Part shown: positions 15,699-23,924 of the stretch, one piece after another | Layout of the letters: each line of letters begins with the position of its first letter | Numbering within the stretch: the stretch's first letter is position 1 | From: Bradyrhizobium sp. BR13661 | GTDB taxonomy: Bacteria > Pseudomonadota > Alphaproteobacteria > Rhizobiales > Xanthobacteraceae | Reading direction: 5' to 3' | NCBI RefSeq assembly: GCF_029892425.1 | Contig: NZ_JARXWB010000014.1 | Coordinates: 1 to 64,000 of the forward strand | Length of the DNA: 64,000 nt | Translations under genes and position numbers: made by a program | The notes under the pieces: generated by a model | The model's database searches: none | The model's input: the letters and a program-made list of their open reading frames with translations, nothing else | What the model was told of the DNA's origin: nothing

Positions 15699-17246
15699 TT
15701 ACATCTGCACTTCGATCAGCCGCGGGCCCGGCTCGGCGACGGCTTCAGTCAGCGCCTTGTTGAATTCGTCGGCATTGGTGACGGCGCGGCCGGGGACGCC
15801 CATGCCCTTGGCCAGCGCGACGAAATCGAGCGTCGGGCGGTCGAGGCGGAGCATGTCGTTGGCGCGCTGGCCGGGCTCGCCGGCGCCGACATTGTCGAAC
15901 TCGCCGCGCAGGATCTGGTAGATGCGGTTGGCGAACACGATGGTGACGATGTTCAGATTCTCGCGGGCCTGCGTCCACAGCGACTGGATCGTGTACATCG
16001 CGCTGCCGTCGCCGACCATGGTGATGACCTTGCGGTCCGGGCAGGCGATCGCGGCGCCGATCGACAGCGGCGTCGAGAAGCCGATCGAGCCGCCCATGTT
16101 CTGCAGCCAGTCGTGCGGCGCGGCGGCCGCCGTCGGCGGGAAGAAGCCACGGCCGGTCGTCAGGGACTCATCGACCATGATCGCGTTCTCGGGGATCGCA
16201 CAGGCGATCGCCTGCGCGATCGAGGCGAAGGTGAGCGCGCCGGTCGGCTTGACCAGCTCGGCCAAGCCGTGCTGCTTGACGTCCCTGGCGCTGGCCTTCA
16301 CGGCGCCTGCGAGCGCTTCGAGCGCAGCGACCGAATTCTCGCCCCAGGAGGTCATGCGATGGACCTCGCAGCCCTCTGGCTTGAGCATGCTCGGCTTGTT
16401 CGGATAGGCGAAGAACGCCACGGGATCGTCGGACTCGACCAGCACGATGTGACGGAATTTGGCCAGCATCGGCAGCGCGTTCTCGATCACATAGTGGATG
16501 CGGTCGATCGAGTAACGGCCGCGGCCGCGCGCCATCTTCGGGCGGAAGGTCGGGCCCATCACGGTGCAGCCGGTCTTGCCGGCGATGCGCTCGGCCAGCG
16601 CCAGCCCGTGCTCGCTCAGCGCGCTGCCGGTCATCAGCAGCAGGGTACCCTCGCCGTCGCCATGCAGGATTTTTGCGGCCTGCTCGACCGCCTGCGGCGA
16701 ATAGCTGGCGCGTTGTTGTTCGGCCGGCACCTCGGCGACGCCGTCGGCCTCGTTCCAGGCGGTGTCGGCGGGCAGGATCAGGGTCGCGATCTGCGGCGGG
16801 GCGCTTTTGGCGGCGGCGATCGCCGCGGCGCCGTCAGCGGCGACCGATTTGGAATTCGGCGAGGTGCGGACCCAGGACGACATCGGCCGGGCCAGGCCCT
16901 CGATGTCGGAGGTCAGCGGCGCGTTGTAGTCGATGTGGTAGACGGCATGCTGGCCGACGATGTTGACGATGCCGGAATTGGCCTTCTTGGCGTTGTGCAG
17001 ATTGGCCAAGCCGTTGGCGAGACCGGGGCCGAGATGCAGCAGGGTCGAGGCGGGTGTGCCCTTCATGCGGAAATAGCCGTCGGCCGCGCCCGTCACCACG
17101 CCTTCGAACAGGCCGAGCACGCAGCGCATGCCGGGCACGCGGTCGAGCGCCGCGACGAAATGCATCTCCGAGGTGCCGGGGTTGGTGAAGCAGACGTCCA
17201 CCCCGCCCTTGACCATCGTCCGCACCAGGCTTTCCGCACCGTTCAT
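15699..17246 (-). CDS. Acetolactate-synthase-like thiamine diphosphate enzyme
   Basis: The 515-residue protein has the three TPP-enzyme domains: N-terminal PYR domain with the catalytic Glu in GLFEGVVTGAADGY, central domain, and C-terminal PP domain with the metal/TPP motif VGDGSAMY...FANRIY. It is annotated acetolactate synthase large subunit by similarity, but it is shorter than IlvB and has no regulatory subunit gene beside it, so it may be another 2-oxoacid decarboxylase or carboligase. I chose the ATG at 17246 (MNGAESLV). A candidate operator lies about 30 bp upstream. Confidence 0.75.
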   Translation of the reverse strand: MNGAESLVRTMVKGGVDVCFTNPGTSEMHFVAALDRVPGMRCVLGLFEGVVTGAADGYFRMKGTPASTLLHLGPGLANGLANLHNAKKANSGIVNIVGQHAVYHIDYNAPLTSDIEGLARPMSSWVRTSPNSKSVAADGAAAIAAAKSAPPQIATLILPADTAWNEADGVAEVPAEQQRASYSPQAVEQAAKILHGDGEGTLLLMTGSALSEHGLALAERIAGKTGCTVMGPTFRPKMARGRGRYSIDRIHYVIENALPMLAKFRHIVLVESDDPVAFFAYPNKPSMLKPEGCEVHRMTSWGENSVAALEALAGAVKASARDVKQHGLAELVKPTGALTFASIAQAIACAIPENAIMVDESLTTGRGFFPPTAAAAPHDWLQNMGGSIGFSTPLSIGAAIACPDRKVITMVGDGSAMYTIQSLWTQARENLNIVTIVFANRIYQILRGEFDNVGAGEPGQRANDMLRLDRPTLDFVALAKGMGVPGRAVTNADEFNKALTEAVAEPGPRLIEVQM

Positions 17247-17274
17247 TCTGTCCGCTCCCGCAACCGGCCGTTTC

Positions 17275-17312
17275 CAATGATCCACTTCAGTGGTCCTTGC
17301 GATCAATCATTG
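17275..17312 (-). promoter_or_regulatory. Candidate operator upstream of the TPP enzyme
   Basis: Inverted CAATGAT (17275-17281) and ATCATTG (17306-17312) flank an inner palindrome CCACT-TC-AGTGG (17282-17293). The location, 30-66 bp before the start codon, fits a regulator site. No regulator gene is adjacent. Confidence 0.35.
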
Positions 17313-17528
17313 TTCGCGAGCCCGGTCAAAGCAATAGCTGGCATCGCGGCCCTGCCCCGCAGGGCAATCCGCCAGTTTGGCTAATGCTTTTTTTCGACAA
17401 ATTGGCGCGGTTGCCGATTCGGTAACCCATCCGCCGGGGATGGGCAGCCTCACGTGCCCGTGGCTTGCGGAATGCGCGCAAATATGGCCTGTGGCTTTCG
17501 TTGAATCGATTTTTTCTTGGGGGGAATA

Positions 17529-18104
17529 ATGACCCGGTTTTTTGCCGCGCAGATCACCGCAATCGCAGTTTTGCTGGCCGGCGCGGCCGACGCGTCCGCG
17601 GCGGGAATGATAGACTTCACAGGCACCAGCTCCACCTCCTTTCTCGGCAGCGGCGCGAGCCCGATCCCCCGCACCACCGTCATGTACAACGGCAATTATG
17701 CCCCCGGCACGGTCGTGGTGAACACCGCCGAGCGCCGGCTCTATCTGGTGCTCCAGAACGGCCAGGCGCTGCGCTACGGGATCGGCGTCGGCCGCGACGG
17801 CTTCCGCTGGGGCGGGGTGCACAAGATCACCGCCAAGAAGGAATGGCCGGATTGGACCCCGCCGGCGCAGATGCTGGCACGGCGGCACGATTTGCCGCGC
17901 CACATGAGGGGCGGTATCGAGAACCCGCTCGGCGCGCGCGCGATGTATCTGGGCTCGACGCTCTATCGCATCCACGGCTCCAACGAGCCGGAGACGATCG
18001 GCCAGGCGGTGTCCTCCGGCTGCTTCCGCATGACCAATGACGACGTCACCGACCTCTACGGCCGCGTCGGGGTCGGCACGACCGTGGTGGTGCTGAACAA
18101 CTAG
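17529..18104 (+). CDS. L,D-transpeptidase (YkuD/ErfK family)
   Basis: The 191-residue exported enzyme has a signal peptide ending ADASAAG and a YkuD catalytic domain (about 60-190). Key motifs are RIHGSNEP (His149) and the catalytic SSGCFRM (Cys165). Such enzymes form 3-3 peptidoglycan crosslinks or attach proteins such as Braun-type lipoproteins to peptidoglycan in the periplasm. ATG at 17529 is preferred over an in-frame start four codons upstream. A DUF2927 gene follows 84 bp downstream. Confidence 0.88.
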   Translation: MTRFFAAQITAIAVLLAGAADASAAGMIDFTGTSSTSFLGSGASPIPRTTVMYNGNYAPGTVVVNTAERRLYLVLQNGQALRYGIGVGRDGFRWGGVHKITAKKEWPDWTPPAQMLARRHDLPRHMRGGIENPLGARAMYLGSTLYRIHGSNEPETIGQAVSSGCFRMTNDDVTDLYGRVGVGTTVVVLNN

Positions 18105-18188
18105 AGCCGCGGACGCGGTCGGAACCCTCCGGCCGCGTGCATCTGCGGACTTGTGCGTTGCCGGCGAATACGGCAGCGTTGCGTGACG

Positions 18189-18998
18189 ATGAGCGCATTG
18201 GTCCCGCCTGCCCTCCGCTTCGCTCTGCTGACGCTCGCAGCACTCACATGTGTGCCTGACACCGCCCCCATCGCCACCGCCGGCGAATTGCCCGCGATCG
18301 TCTCACGCCAGCGTGTCGAGAAGAAGAGTTTTACCGACGCCGAGATCGTCGACGGCTTCTTCAAGACCGCGTTCGGCGCCGAATACCACCTCGCCGGCCG
18401 CGTCGATCGCATCCGCAAGTTCGGCACCCCGGTGCGCGTGTTCGCCGAGACCGACCGCGCCGACCGCAAGGCACAGCTGGCGAAGGTCATCGCCGACATC
18501 GACAAGCGCGTGCAGCATCTCGACATCGCCATGACCGATACCAGCGAGGCCGCAAATGTGCGGGTGAAGCTGGTGCGCGACCGCGACCTCTACCGCACCA
18601 TCGCGAGCTTCTACGGCGCGGAGAAGGCGCGCGAGATCCGCACTTCGCTCGATCCGCAATGCCTGTCCGGCTTCCGCAAGAACGATCAATTCGAGATCGA
18701 GCATTCCGACGTCATCCTCACCGTCGACACCGGCGATTTCACCTTCCTCGACTGCGCCTATGAGGAGGTGTTACAGTCGCTCGGGCCCATCAACGACACA
18801 TCGAGCGTGCCGTGGACGATGTTCAACGACAATGTGTCGATGGGCTATTTCGACGTCTACGACCAGTACATCCTCAATCTGCTCTACGACCCCCGCGTCA
18901 AGGCCGGCATGACGGTGCTGGAGGTGAGAGCGGTGCTGCCGGAGGTGCTCGCGGATGTGCGGGCTTGGGTGAAGCAGGTGAATGATCTGAAGGATTGA
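18189..18998 (+). CDS. DUF2927 exported protein
   Basis: The 269-residue protein has a hydrophobic N-terminus (PPALRFALLTLAALTCVPDT) fitting a signal peptide or lipoprotein-like leader. A DUF2927 domain follows: FGAEYHLAGRVDRIRKF, CAYEEVLQSLGPINDTSSV, TMFNDNVSMGYFDVYDQYIL, LYDPRVKAGM. DUF2927 proteins are periplasmic or surface proteins of unknown function in alphaproteobacteria. It may be co-transcribed with the L,D-transpeptidase. Confidence 0.78.
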   Translation: MSALVPPALRFALLTLAALTCVPDTAPIATAGELPAIVSRQRVEKKSFTDAEIVDGFFKTAFGAEYHLAGRVDRIRKFGTPVRVFAETDRADRKAQLAKVIADIDKRVQHLDIAMTDTSEAANVRVKLVRDRDLYRTIASFYGAEKAREIRTSLDPQCLSGFRKNDQFEIEHSDVILTVDTGDFTFLDCAYEEVLQSLGPINDTSSVPWTMFNDNVSMGYFDVYDQYILNLLYDPRVKAGMTVLEVRAVLPEVLADVRAWVKQVNDLKD

Positions 18999-19005
18999 GC
19001 GACGC

Positions 19006-19173
19006 TTCTTACCCTCCCCTGGAGGGGGAGGGTCGGCTCACATGGAGCGAAGCGAATGTGAGACGGGGTGGGGTGAAGGTCCTTCAGCGACGAACAGTGC
19101 CCGTGTTGAGAGATCACCCCACCCCGCTGTCGCTGCGCGCGATCGACCCTCCCCCTCCAGGGGAGGGTAAGAA
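19006..19173. repeat. Long interrupted palindrome between convergent genes
   Basis: Left arm TTCTTACCCTCCCCTGGAGG and right arm CCTCCAGGGGAGGGTAAGAA flank a 110-bp centre that itself contains ACGGGGTGGGGTG / CACCCCACCCCG. This is a dispersed-repeat-like element sitting between two convergent genes. Confidence 0.8.
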
Positions 19174-19185
19174 CCACGCCCCGTC

Positions 19186-20313
19186 CTACCCCACCAAATC
19201 CGCCACCGTCGTCGCCGCCTTCAGCCCGGTGCCGGTAAGCACTACCACCGTGGTCTCGCTCGCCTTGATGGCGCCGGAGGCAGCGAGCTTCTCGAGCGCG
19301 GCGGCCGCGCTGGCGCTGGTGGGTTCAGTGAACAGGCCCTGCCGCGCCAGGCGACGCAGCGCGGCGACGATCTCGTCCTCTGTGAGCGCGACCGTGGCGC
19401 CGCCGCTTTCGCGCAACGCGCCGATGATCTCGCGCAGCCGCAGCGGGTGCTTGATCGCAGTGCCCTCGGCGATGGTCTTGTTGACCTCGCGCGCGACAGG
19501 CGTGTCGACGCCGGCCTTGAAGCTGGCGTCGATCGGCGAGCAGTTGAGCGGCTGCGCCGCGAACAGGCGCGGCAATTTTGCGATCTGACCTGCCTTCAGG
19601 AGCTCGCGGAAGCCGAAGGCGCACCCCAAGAGGCTGCTGCCGGCGCCGACGGGGACGATGACGTTGTCGGGCGCGCGAAAGCCGAGATCTTCCCAGATTT
19701 CATAGGCAAGCGATTTGGTGCCTTCGAGAAAGAACGGCTGCCAATTGTGGCTGGCATAGAAGGTCTGGCTGGACTGCCTGATGGCTTCCGCCTCCGACTC
19801 CTCGCGCGGCCCCTCGACCAGCTGCACCTCGGCACCGTAAGCACGCACCTGCGCGATTTTTGCGGGCGAGGTCGAGGCCGGCGCCAAAATCTTCACGCGC
19901 ATGCCGCCGGCCGCACCGAGCCCTGCCATCGACGAACCGCCATTGCCGGAGGAATCCTCGAGGATGGCGTTGACGCCGATCTGCCGCAGGAAGGACAGCA
20001 TGACCGCAGAGCCACGGTCCTTGAAGCTGCCGGTCGGGTTGAACCATTCGAGCTTGAAGAACGGCCGCAGTTCGCCCCAGCCCTGCTGGACCAGCGGCGT
20101 GCAGCCGGTGCCGAGCGAGATCGGATCCTTGATCTCCACCGGCAGCGCCGCCCGGTAGCGCCACAGCGAGCGCGTGCCGCTGTCGATGTCGGCGCGCGAA
20201 ATCCCCGGCCCCGGCGTCACCAGCAGCGGCGTGCGCTCGTCCGAGCACCAGCGCGGCTCGTGAAGGGAATAGAGCTTTCCATTGCGGGGATCGATGTAGC
20301 TGGCGGTGGACAT
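19186..20313 (-). CDS. Threonine-synthase-like PLP-dependent enzyme
   Basis: The 375-residue fold-type II PLP enzyme has the Schiff-base lysine in NPTGSFKDRG (Lys98), the phosphate-binding GAGSSLLG loop, and SSGNGGSS (about 130). These resemble threonine synthase/threonine deaminase-type enzymes. It lacks the extra N-terminal domain of ThrC proteins of its phylum, so it may act on another hydroxy- or diamino-acid. It is divergently transcribed from the uracil catabolic operon across a 285-bp region, which might hint at a shared regulon, but substrate is unknown. Confidence 0.72.
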   Translation of the reverse strand: MSTASYIDPRNGKLYSLHEPRWCSDERTPLLVTPGPGISRADIDSGTRSLWRYRAALPVEIKDPISLGTGCTPLVQQGWGELRPFFKLEWFNPTGSFKDRGSAVMLSFLRQIGVNAILEDSSGNGGSSMAGLGAAGGMRVKILAPASTSPAKIAQVRAYGAEVQLVEGPREESEAEAIRQSSQTFYASHNWQPFFLEGTKSLAYEIWEDLGFRAPDNVIVPVGAGSSLLGCAFGFRELLKAGQIAKLPRLFAAQPLNCSPIDASFKAGVDTPVAREVNKTIAEGTAIKHPLRLREIIGALRESGGATVALTEDEIVAALRRLARQGLFTEPTSASAAAALEKLAASGAIKASETTVVVLTGTGLKAATTVADLVG

Positions 20314-20479
20314 GGCGCACTCCGGGGCAATCCGCTCGATATGTCCGAATATGCGGGCTTTATCCAGCCGCCTGACGCGCCCCTTCAAAAAATTGAATAA
20401 ATACATAGGTATAGGATGTGTTTTGGCACCCCTCGCCGATCCGGACCGGCGGCATGGCTGCCCGCATCGCACGATTAAC

Positions 20480-20506
20480 TTGTCTGTCGTGGCTCGCCGC
20501 TACAAT
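20480..20506 (+). promoter_or_regulatory. Putative sigma70 promoter of the URC leader
   Basis: TTGTCT (20480-20485) and TACAAT (20501-20506, 5/6 match to TATAAT) are separated by 15 bp. Transcription would start near 20513, immediately before the first leader hairpin. Confidence 0.45.
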
Positions 20507-20602
20507 ATGTTGGATTGCGTCGCCGGGCTCTGGTCCGGCGTCGCTGATAAGCCAGGCCCGTCCGAGCGGCGGGCCGTTGGCTTTTTGGGAGTTTGGCTAT
20601 GA
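20507..20602 (+). CDS. Possible 31-aa leader peptide overlapping URC1 start
   Basis: An ATG at 20507 opens a 31-codon frame (MLDCVAGLWSGVADKPGPSE then RRAVGFLGVWL) whose TGA at 20600-20602 overlaps the URC1 ATG at 20599. The overlap is the classic coupling arrangement, but there is no clear ribosome site. The ATG also lies directly after the proposed -10 box, so this frame and the promoter at 20480 are alternatives. It may be fortuitous. Confidence 0.25.
   Translation: MLDCVAGLWSGVADKPGPSERRAVGFLGVWL
20517..20586 (+). promoter_or_regulatory. Structured leader with terminator/antiterminator of the URC operon
   Basis: Hairpin 1 (20517-20544) pairs GCG-CGCCGG with CCGGCG-CGC around one T-T mismatch. 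Hairpin 2 (20549-20586) pairs AAGCCAGGCCCG with CGGGCCGTTGGCTT and is followed by TTTTT, then the GGGAG ribosome site and the ATG at 20599. The segment CGGGCTCTGG (20524-20533) can instead pair with CCAGGCCCG (20552-20560), 9 bp with one bulge, destroying both hairpins. No upstream plus-strand gene needs a terminator here. This is a good candidate attenuator or riboswitch controlling uracil catabolism. Confidence 0.6.
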
Positions 20603-21855
20603 GCCGCGCGAACCGTACTGACCATATCCGCCTCACCTCGCACCCCGAGCCGGGCCGCAAGGCGGCGTTTCCGATTCACTGGGGCGCAGCCGATGCGCGC
20701 GCCCGCGGGCCCATCATCGGCACGGTATCGCGCGCCGGGGACCGTAATGTCATCGGCAGCCATGGCGGCTCCTACGCGATGTACCGCGCGCTCGCCGTCT
20801 CCGCCGGCGCGCTGGATCCGATTCGCAGACCCGACCTCACCAACACGTTTCCGGCCGCGACGATCGGGCCGTTCGAGCAATGGCGCGATCCCGCAAAAAT
20901 CGTCGCGCTCGATCCCTGGGGCCATCTCGTCGCCGAGCATTTTGGCAAGGACCTCGCCGAGGGCGTCGACATCCGCCCGAGCATCGCGATCACGCGCGCA
21001 CGGCTGGACCTGCCTGAGATCCGCGAGGCGCTGGCCGCCAAGCGACTGCGCGCCGACGGCGAGGTGGTGCACGCCAATGGCAGCGTCTCGGTGGTGAAGA
21101 TCGCGATCGATCCGGTCTGGTACCTGCCGGGCCTTGCCGAGCGCTTCAAGACCAACGAGACCGAGCTGCGCCGCACGCTGTTCGAGCAGACCGCCGGCAT
21201 GTTCCCCGAGCTCGTGACCCGGCCTGACCTGAAGGTGTTCCTGCCGCCGATCGGCGGCACGACGGTCTACCTGTTCGGCGATGTGACCAAGCTGCCGGAC
21301 CATCGCACCAAGATCACCTGCCGCGTGCATGACGAGTGCAACGGCTCCGACGTGTTCGGCTCCGACATCTGCACCTGCCGGCCCTATCTGATCCACGGTA
21401 TCGAGGAATCCGCGCGCGGCGCGCAGGAGGGCGGGCTCGGGCTCGTCATCTACAACCGCAAGGAAGGCCGCGCGCTTGGCGAGGTCACCAAATTCCTGGT
21501 CTACAACGCGCGCAAGCGTCAGGAGGACGGCGACGCGGCTGCCGCCTATTTCGAGCGCACCGAATGTGTCGCCGGCGTCCAGGACGCGCGCTTCCAGCAG
21601 CTGATGCCCGACACCATTCACTGGCTCGGCCTGAAGCGCATCGACCGCTTCCTGTCGATGAGCGACATGAAATACGACGCGCTGACCTCGCAGGGCATCG
21701 ACATCGTCGAGCGCGTGCCGATTCCGCTGGAGCTGATTCCGGCGGACGCCCATGTCGAGATCGCCGCGAAGAAGGCCGCCGGCTACTACACGACCGACAT
21801 CGCGCCGGAGAAGGACGTCAACGGCGTGGTCGGACGTTCGCTGGAAAAATACTGA
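20599..21855 (+). CDS. URC1-type GTP-cyclohydrolase-II-like protein (uracil catabolism)
   Basis: The 418-residue protein shares the RibA zinc motif, here CNGSDVFGSDICTC (Cys247, 258, 260, same spacing as RibA), and RKEGRALGEVTK in place of the RibA RQEGRGIG segment. The RibA C-terminal LGxxxDxRxY element is replaced by LGLKRIDRFLSM, and there is a 220-residue N-terminal extension. This matches URC1, needed for the uracil catabolism (URC) pathway known from the yeast Lachancea kluyveri and predicted in bacteria. It is probably not a riboflavin enzyme. URC4 and upp homologues follow, supporting the assignment. Confidence 0.82.
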   Translation: MSRANRTDHIRLTSHPEPGRKAAFPIHWGAADARARGPIIGTVSRAGDRNVIGSHGGSYAMYRALAVSAGALDPIRRPDLTNTFPAATIGPFEQWRDPAKIVALDPWGHLVAEHFGKDLAEGVDIRPSIAITRARLDLPEIREALAAKRLRADGEVVHANGSVSVVKIAIDPVWYLPGLAERFKTNETELRRTLFEQTAGMFPELVTRPDLKVFLPPIGGTTVYLFGDVTKLPDHRTKITCRVHDECNGSDVFGSDICTCRPYLIHGIEESARGAQEGGLGLVIYNRKEGRALGEVTKFLVYNARKRQEDGDAAAAYFERTECVAGVQDARFQQLMPDTIHWLGLKRIDRFLSMSDMKYDALTSQGIDIVERVPIPLELIPADAHVEIAAKKAAGYYTTDIAPEKDVNGVVGRSLEKY

Positions 21856-21862
21856 TCTGGCG

Positions 21863-23104
21863 ATGGCGGACGTTTTGGAACAAGAGGCCCGCGCGCTGCT
21901 CACCGCAAAGGCGGTTCGCGCCCGTGCCGGGCAAATGCTCGACATTGGCCTGAACGACGGGCTGACGCATTTCACGATCGATCTCGATCGCATGGATGGC
22001 GTTGCGGAGGCGGTGCTGGCGGTGACGCGCGCGGCCTATCCGACGCTCGACATTCCCTTTCACGCGCGCTGGCGGCATTTCGTGTTCGGCGGTGTCGACC
22101 GCTGGGCGCAATTGGCCAATGCAACATCGTGGTCCGATCGCGCGGCAAGAGCGCGCGCGGAGTTCGACCTCGCCATCGTCAGCGTGCTGCTCGACGCCGG
22201 CGCGGGCGCGACCTGGCGCTATCGCGATGCGGTGACGGGACAAGGCATCGGCCGATCCGAGGGGCTCGCGCTTGCAAGCCTCGACATGTTTGCCGGCGGC
22301 GTCTTCTCGCACGATATCCGCACGCCATTCAGGGCCGATGCGCACGTGCTCGAGAACCTGCTTCTCTCCGTCCTCCCTTCCGCATTTCAGGCGAGCGATG
22401 ACAATCCGTTGCTCGGGCTTGAGGGCCGCACCGATTTGTTGCGGCGCTTGGGTAAACTGGTGGGGGAACGTGGGGAGATCTTCTGCCTGCGAGACGACGT
22501 GCCACGGCCCGGCGGCCTGTTCGACTATATTGTCGCGCAGGCAAAGGGTGGCGCCATCCCCGCCCCCGCCATCCTGTCCGCGGTGCTGAACCAGCTCGGG
22601 CCGATCTGGCCATCGCGGCTCGAACTCGGCGGCGTCCCGCTCGGCGATTGCTGGCGCCATCCGGCCATCAAGGCCGATGATGCCACCACCGGTCTCGTGC
22701 CGCTGCACAAGCTGTCACAATGGCTGAGCTATTCGCTGATCGAGCCGCTGCAGCGCGCAGGCTTCGACGTCACCGACATCGACGGCCTGACCGGGCTTGC
22801 CGAATATCGCAATGGCGGCCTGTTCGTCGATCACGAGGTGTTGCGCCTGCGCGATGCTGCCGACGCCGATCGCGCGCATGCGGTGGACTCACCTCTCGTC
22901 GTGGAGTGGCGCGCACTGACGGTCGCGCTGCTGGACCGCGTTGCGGATCTCGTTCGCGCCAAGCTCGGCCGCACGCCACAGTCGCTGCCGCTTGCCAGCA
23001 TCCTGGAAGGCGGCACCTGGGCCGCGGGCCGGGCCATCGCCTTTGCGCGCCGTCCCGACGGCTCACCGCCACTCAAGGTGATCAGCGACGGTACTGTTTT
23101 CTGA
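21863..23104 (+). CDS. DUF1688 protein, URC4-type
   Basis: The 413-residue protein is a DUF1688 member: GLNDGLTHFTIDLDRM, VPFHARWRHF-like IPFHARWRHFVFGG, VSVLLDAGAGATWRYRD, GLVPLHKLSQWLSYSLIEPL and LASILEGGTWAAGR. DUF1688 includes URC4 of the uracil catabolic pathway; its biochemical activity is not settled. It starts 7 bp after URC1, so they form an operon. The next gene is a uracil phosphoribosyltransferase homologue, completing the URC1-URC4-URC6 set. Confidence 0.85.
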   Translation: MADVLEQEARALLTAKAVRARAGQMLDIGLNDGLTHFTIDLDRMDGVAEAVLAVTRAAYPTLDIPFHARWRHFVFGGVDRWAQLANATSWSDRAARARAEFDLAIVSVLLDAGAGATWRYRDAVTGQGIGRSEGLALASLDMFAGGVFSHDIRTPFRADAHVLENLLLSVLPSAFQASDDNPLLGLEGRTDLLRRLGKLVGERGEIFCLRDDVPRPGGLFDYIVAQAKGGAIPAPAILSAVLNQLGPIWPSRLELGGVPLGDCWRHPAIKADDATTGLVPLHKLSQWLSYSLIEPLQRAGFDVTDIDGLTGLAEYRNGGLFVDHEVLRLRDAADADRAHAVDSPLVVEWRALTVALLDRVADLVRAKLGRTPQSLPLASILEGGTWAAGRAIAFARRPDGSPPLKVISDGTVF

Positions 23105-23105
23105 C

Positions 23106-23153
23106 CCCCTCATCCGGCGCTTTGCGCCACCTTCTCCCGCAAGGGGAGAAGGG
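23106..23153. repeat. Palindromic intergenic repeat (copy 1)
   Basis: CCCCTCATCCGGCGC...TTGCGCC and CCTTCTCCCGCAAGGGGAGA form hairpins. A near-identical sequence occurs at 41149-41196. It lies between URC4 and upp but does not break the likely operon. Confidence 0.75.
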
Positions 23154-23174
23154 AAACAGCAAGAGCATCCGATC

Positions 23175-23804
23175 ATGGAAGGCGTCACGATCGTCGATCA
23201 TCCGCTGGTGCAGCACAAGCTGACCTTGGTGCGGGACAAATCGATCTCGACAAAATCGTTCCGCGAGCTGATCAAGGAGATCGGCATGCTGCTCTGCTAC
23301 GAGGTGACGCGCGATTTGCCGCTCACTGACACGGTGATCGAGACGCCGCTGGCGACGATGCATTCGGCCAAGATCGCCGGCAAGAAGCTGGTATTCGTGC
23401 CGATGCTGCGCGCCGGCACCACCTTCGTCGACGGCATGATGGACCTGGTGCCGACCGCGCGTGTCGCCCATATCGGACTCTATCGTGAGCCACAAAGCTT
23501 TGCTGCGGTCGAGTATTTCTTCAAATCGCCGTCCGATCTCAGCGAACGCCTCGCGATCGTGGTGACGCCTGTCGTCGCGACCGCCAACACGGCTGTCGCT
23601 GCCGTCGACCGGCTGAAGGAGCGCGGCGCGAAAGACATTCGCCTTGCCTGCCTGATCGCAGCGCCGGAAGGACTCGAGCGGCTGCGGGGCCTGCATCCGG
23701 ACGTGCACATCTGGACCGCCGCGGTGGACGAAGGCCTTGACGACAACGGTTTCATCCTGCCGGGCCTTGGCGATGCCGGCGATCGCGCGTACGGGACCCG
23801 GTAG
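23175..23804 (+). CDS. upp: Uracil phosphoribosyltransferase homologue (URC-associated), PRPP loop degenerate
   Basis: The 209-residue protein aligns over its full length with Upp: VDHPLVQHKLTLVRDKSIST, PMLRAGTTFVDGMM (76-89), GLYREP (101-106) and the C-terminal GLGDAGDRAYGTR. Upp makes UMP from uracil and PRPP. The PRPP-binding signature DPMLATGGS is changed to TPVVATANT (131-139), losing the acidic residue. Given its place after URC1 and URC4, it is probably the URC6-like member; whether it retains the canonical reaction is doubtful. Confidence 0.8.
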   Translation: MEGVTIVDHPLVQHKLTLVRDKSISTKSFRELIKEIGMLLCYEVTRDLPLTDTVIETPLATMHSAKIAGKKLVFVPMLRAGTTFVDGMMDLVPTARVAHIGLYREPQSFAAVEYFFKSPSDLSERLAIVVTPVVATANTAVAAVDRLKERGAKDIRLACLIAAPEGLERLRGLHPDVHIWTAAVDEGLDDNGFILPGLGDAGDRAYGTR

Positions 23805-23807
23805 GTC

Positions 23808-23892
23808 GTCATGCCCGGGCTTGTCCCGGGCATCCACGTTCTTGCACACCGCGGCCAAAGACGTGGATGGCCGGGTCAAGCCCGGCCATGAC
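23808..23892. repeat. Dispersed hairpin repeat, copy 1 of 2
   Basis: GTCATGCCCGGGCTTGTCCC ... GGGTCAAGCCCGGCCATGAC, with GCATCCACGT/ACGTGGATGG inside. A second copy lies at 63040-63123 in the same orientation and with the same arms but a different loop. Confidence 0.9.
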
Positions 23893-23924
23893 GCCGTTGG
23901 GTACTGTCGACGCCCCTTACCGCC

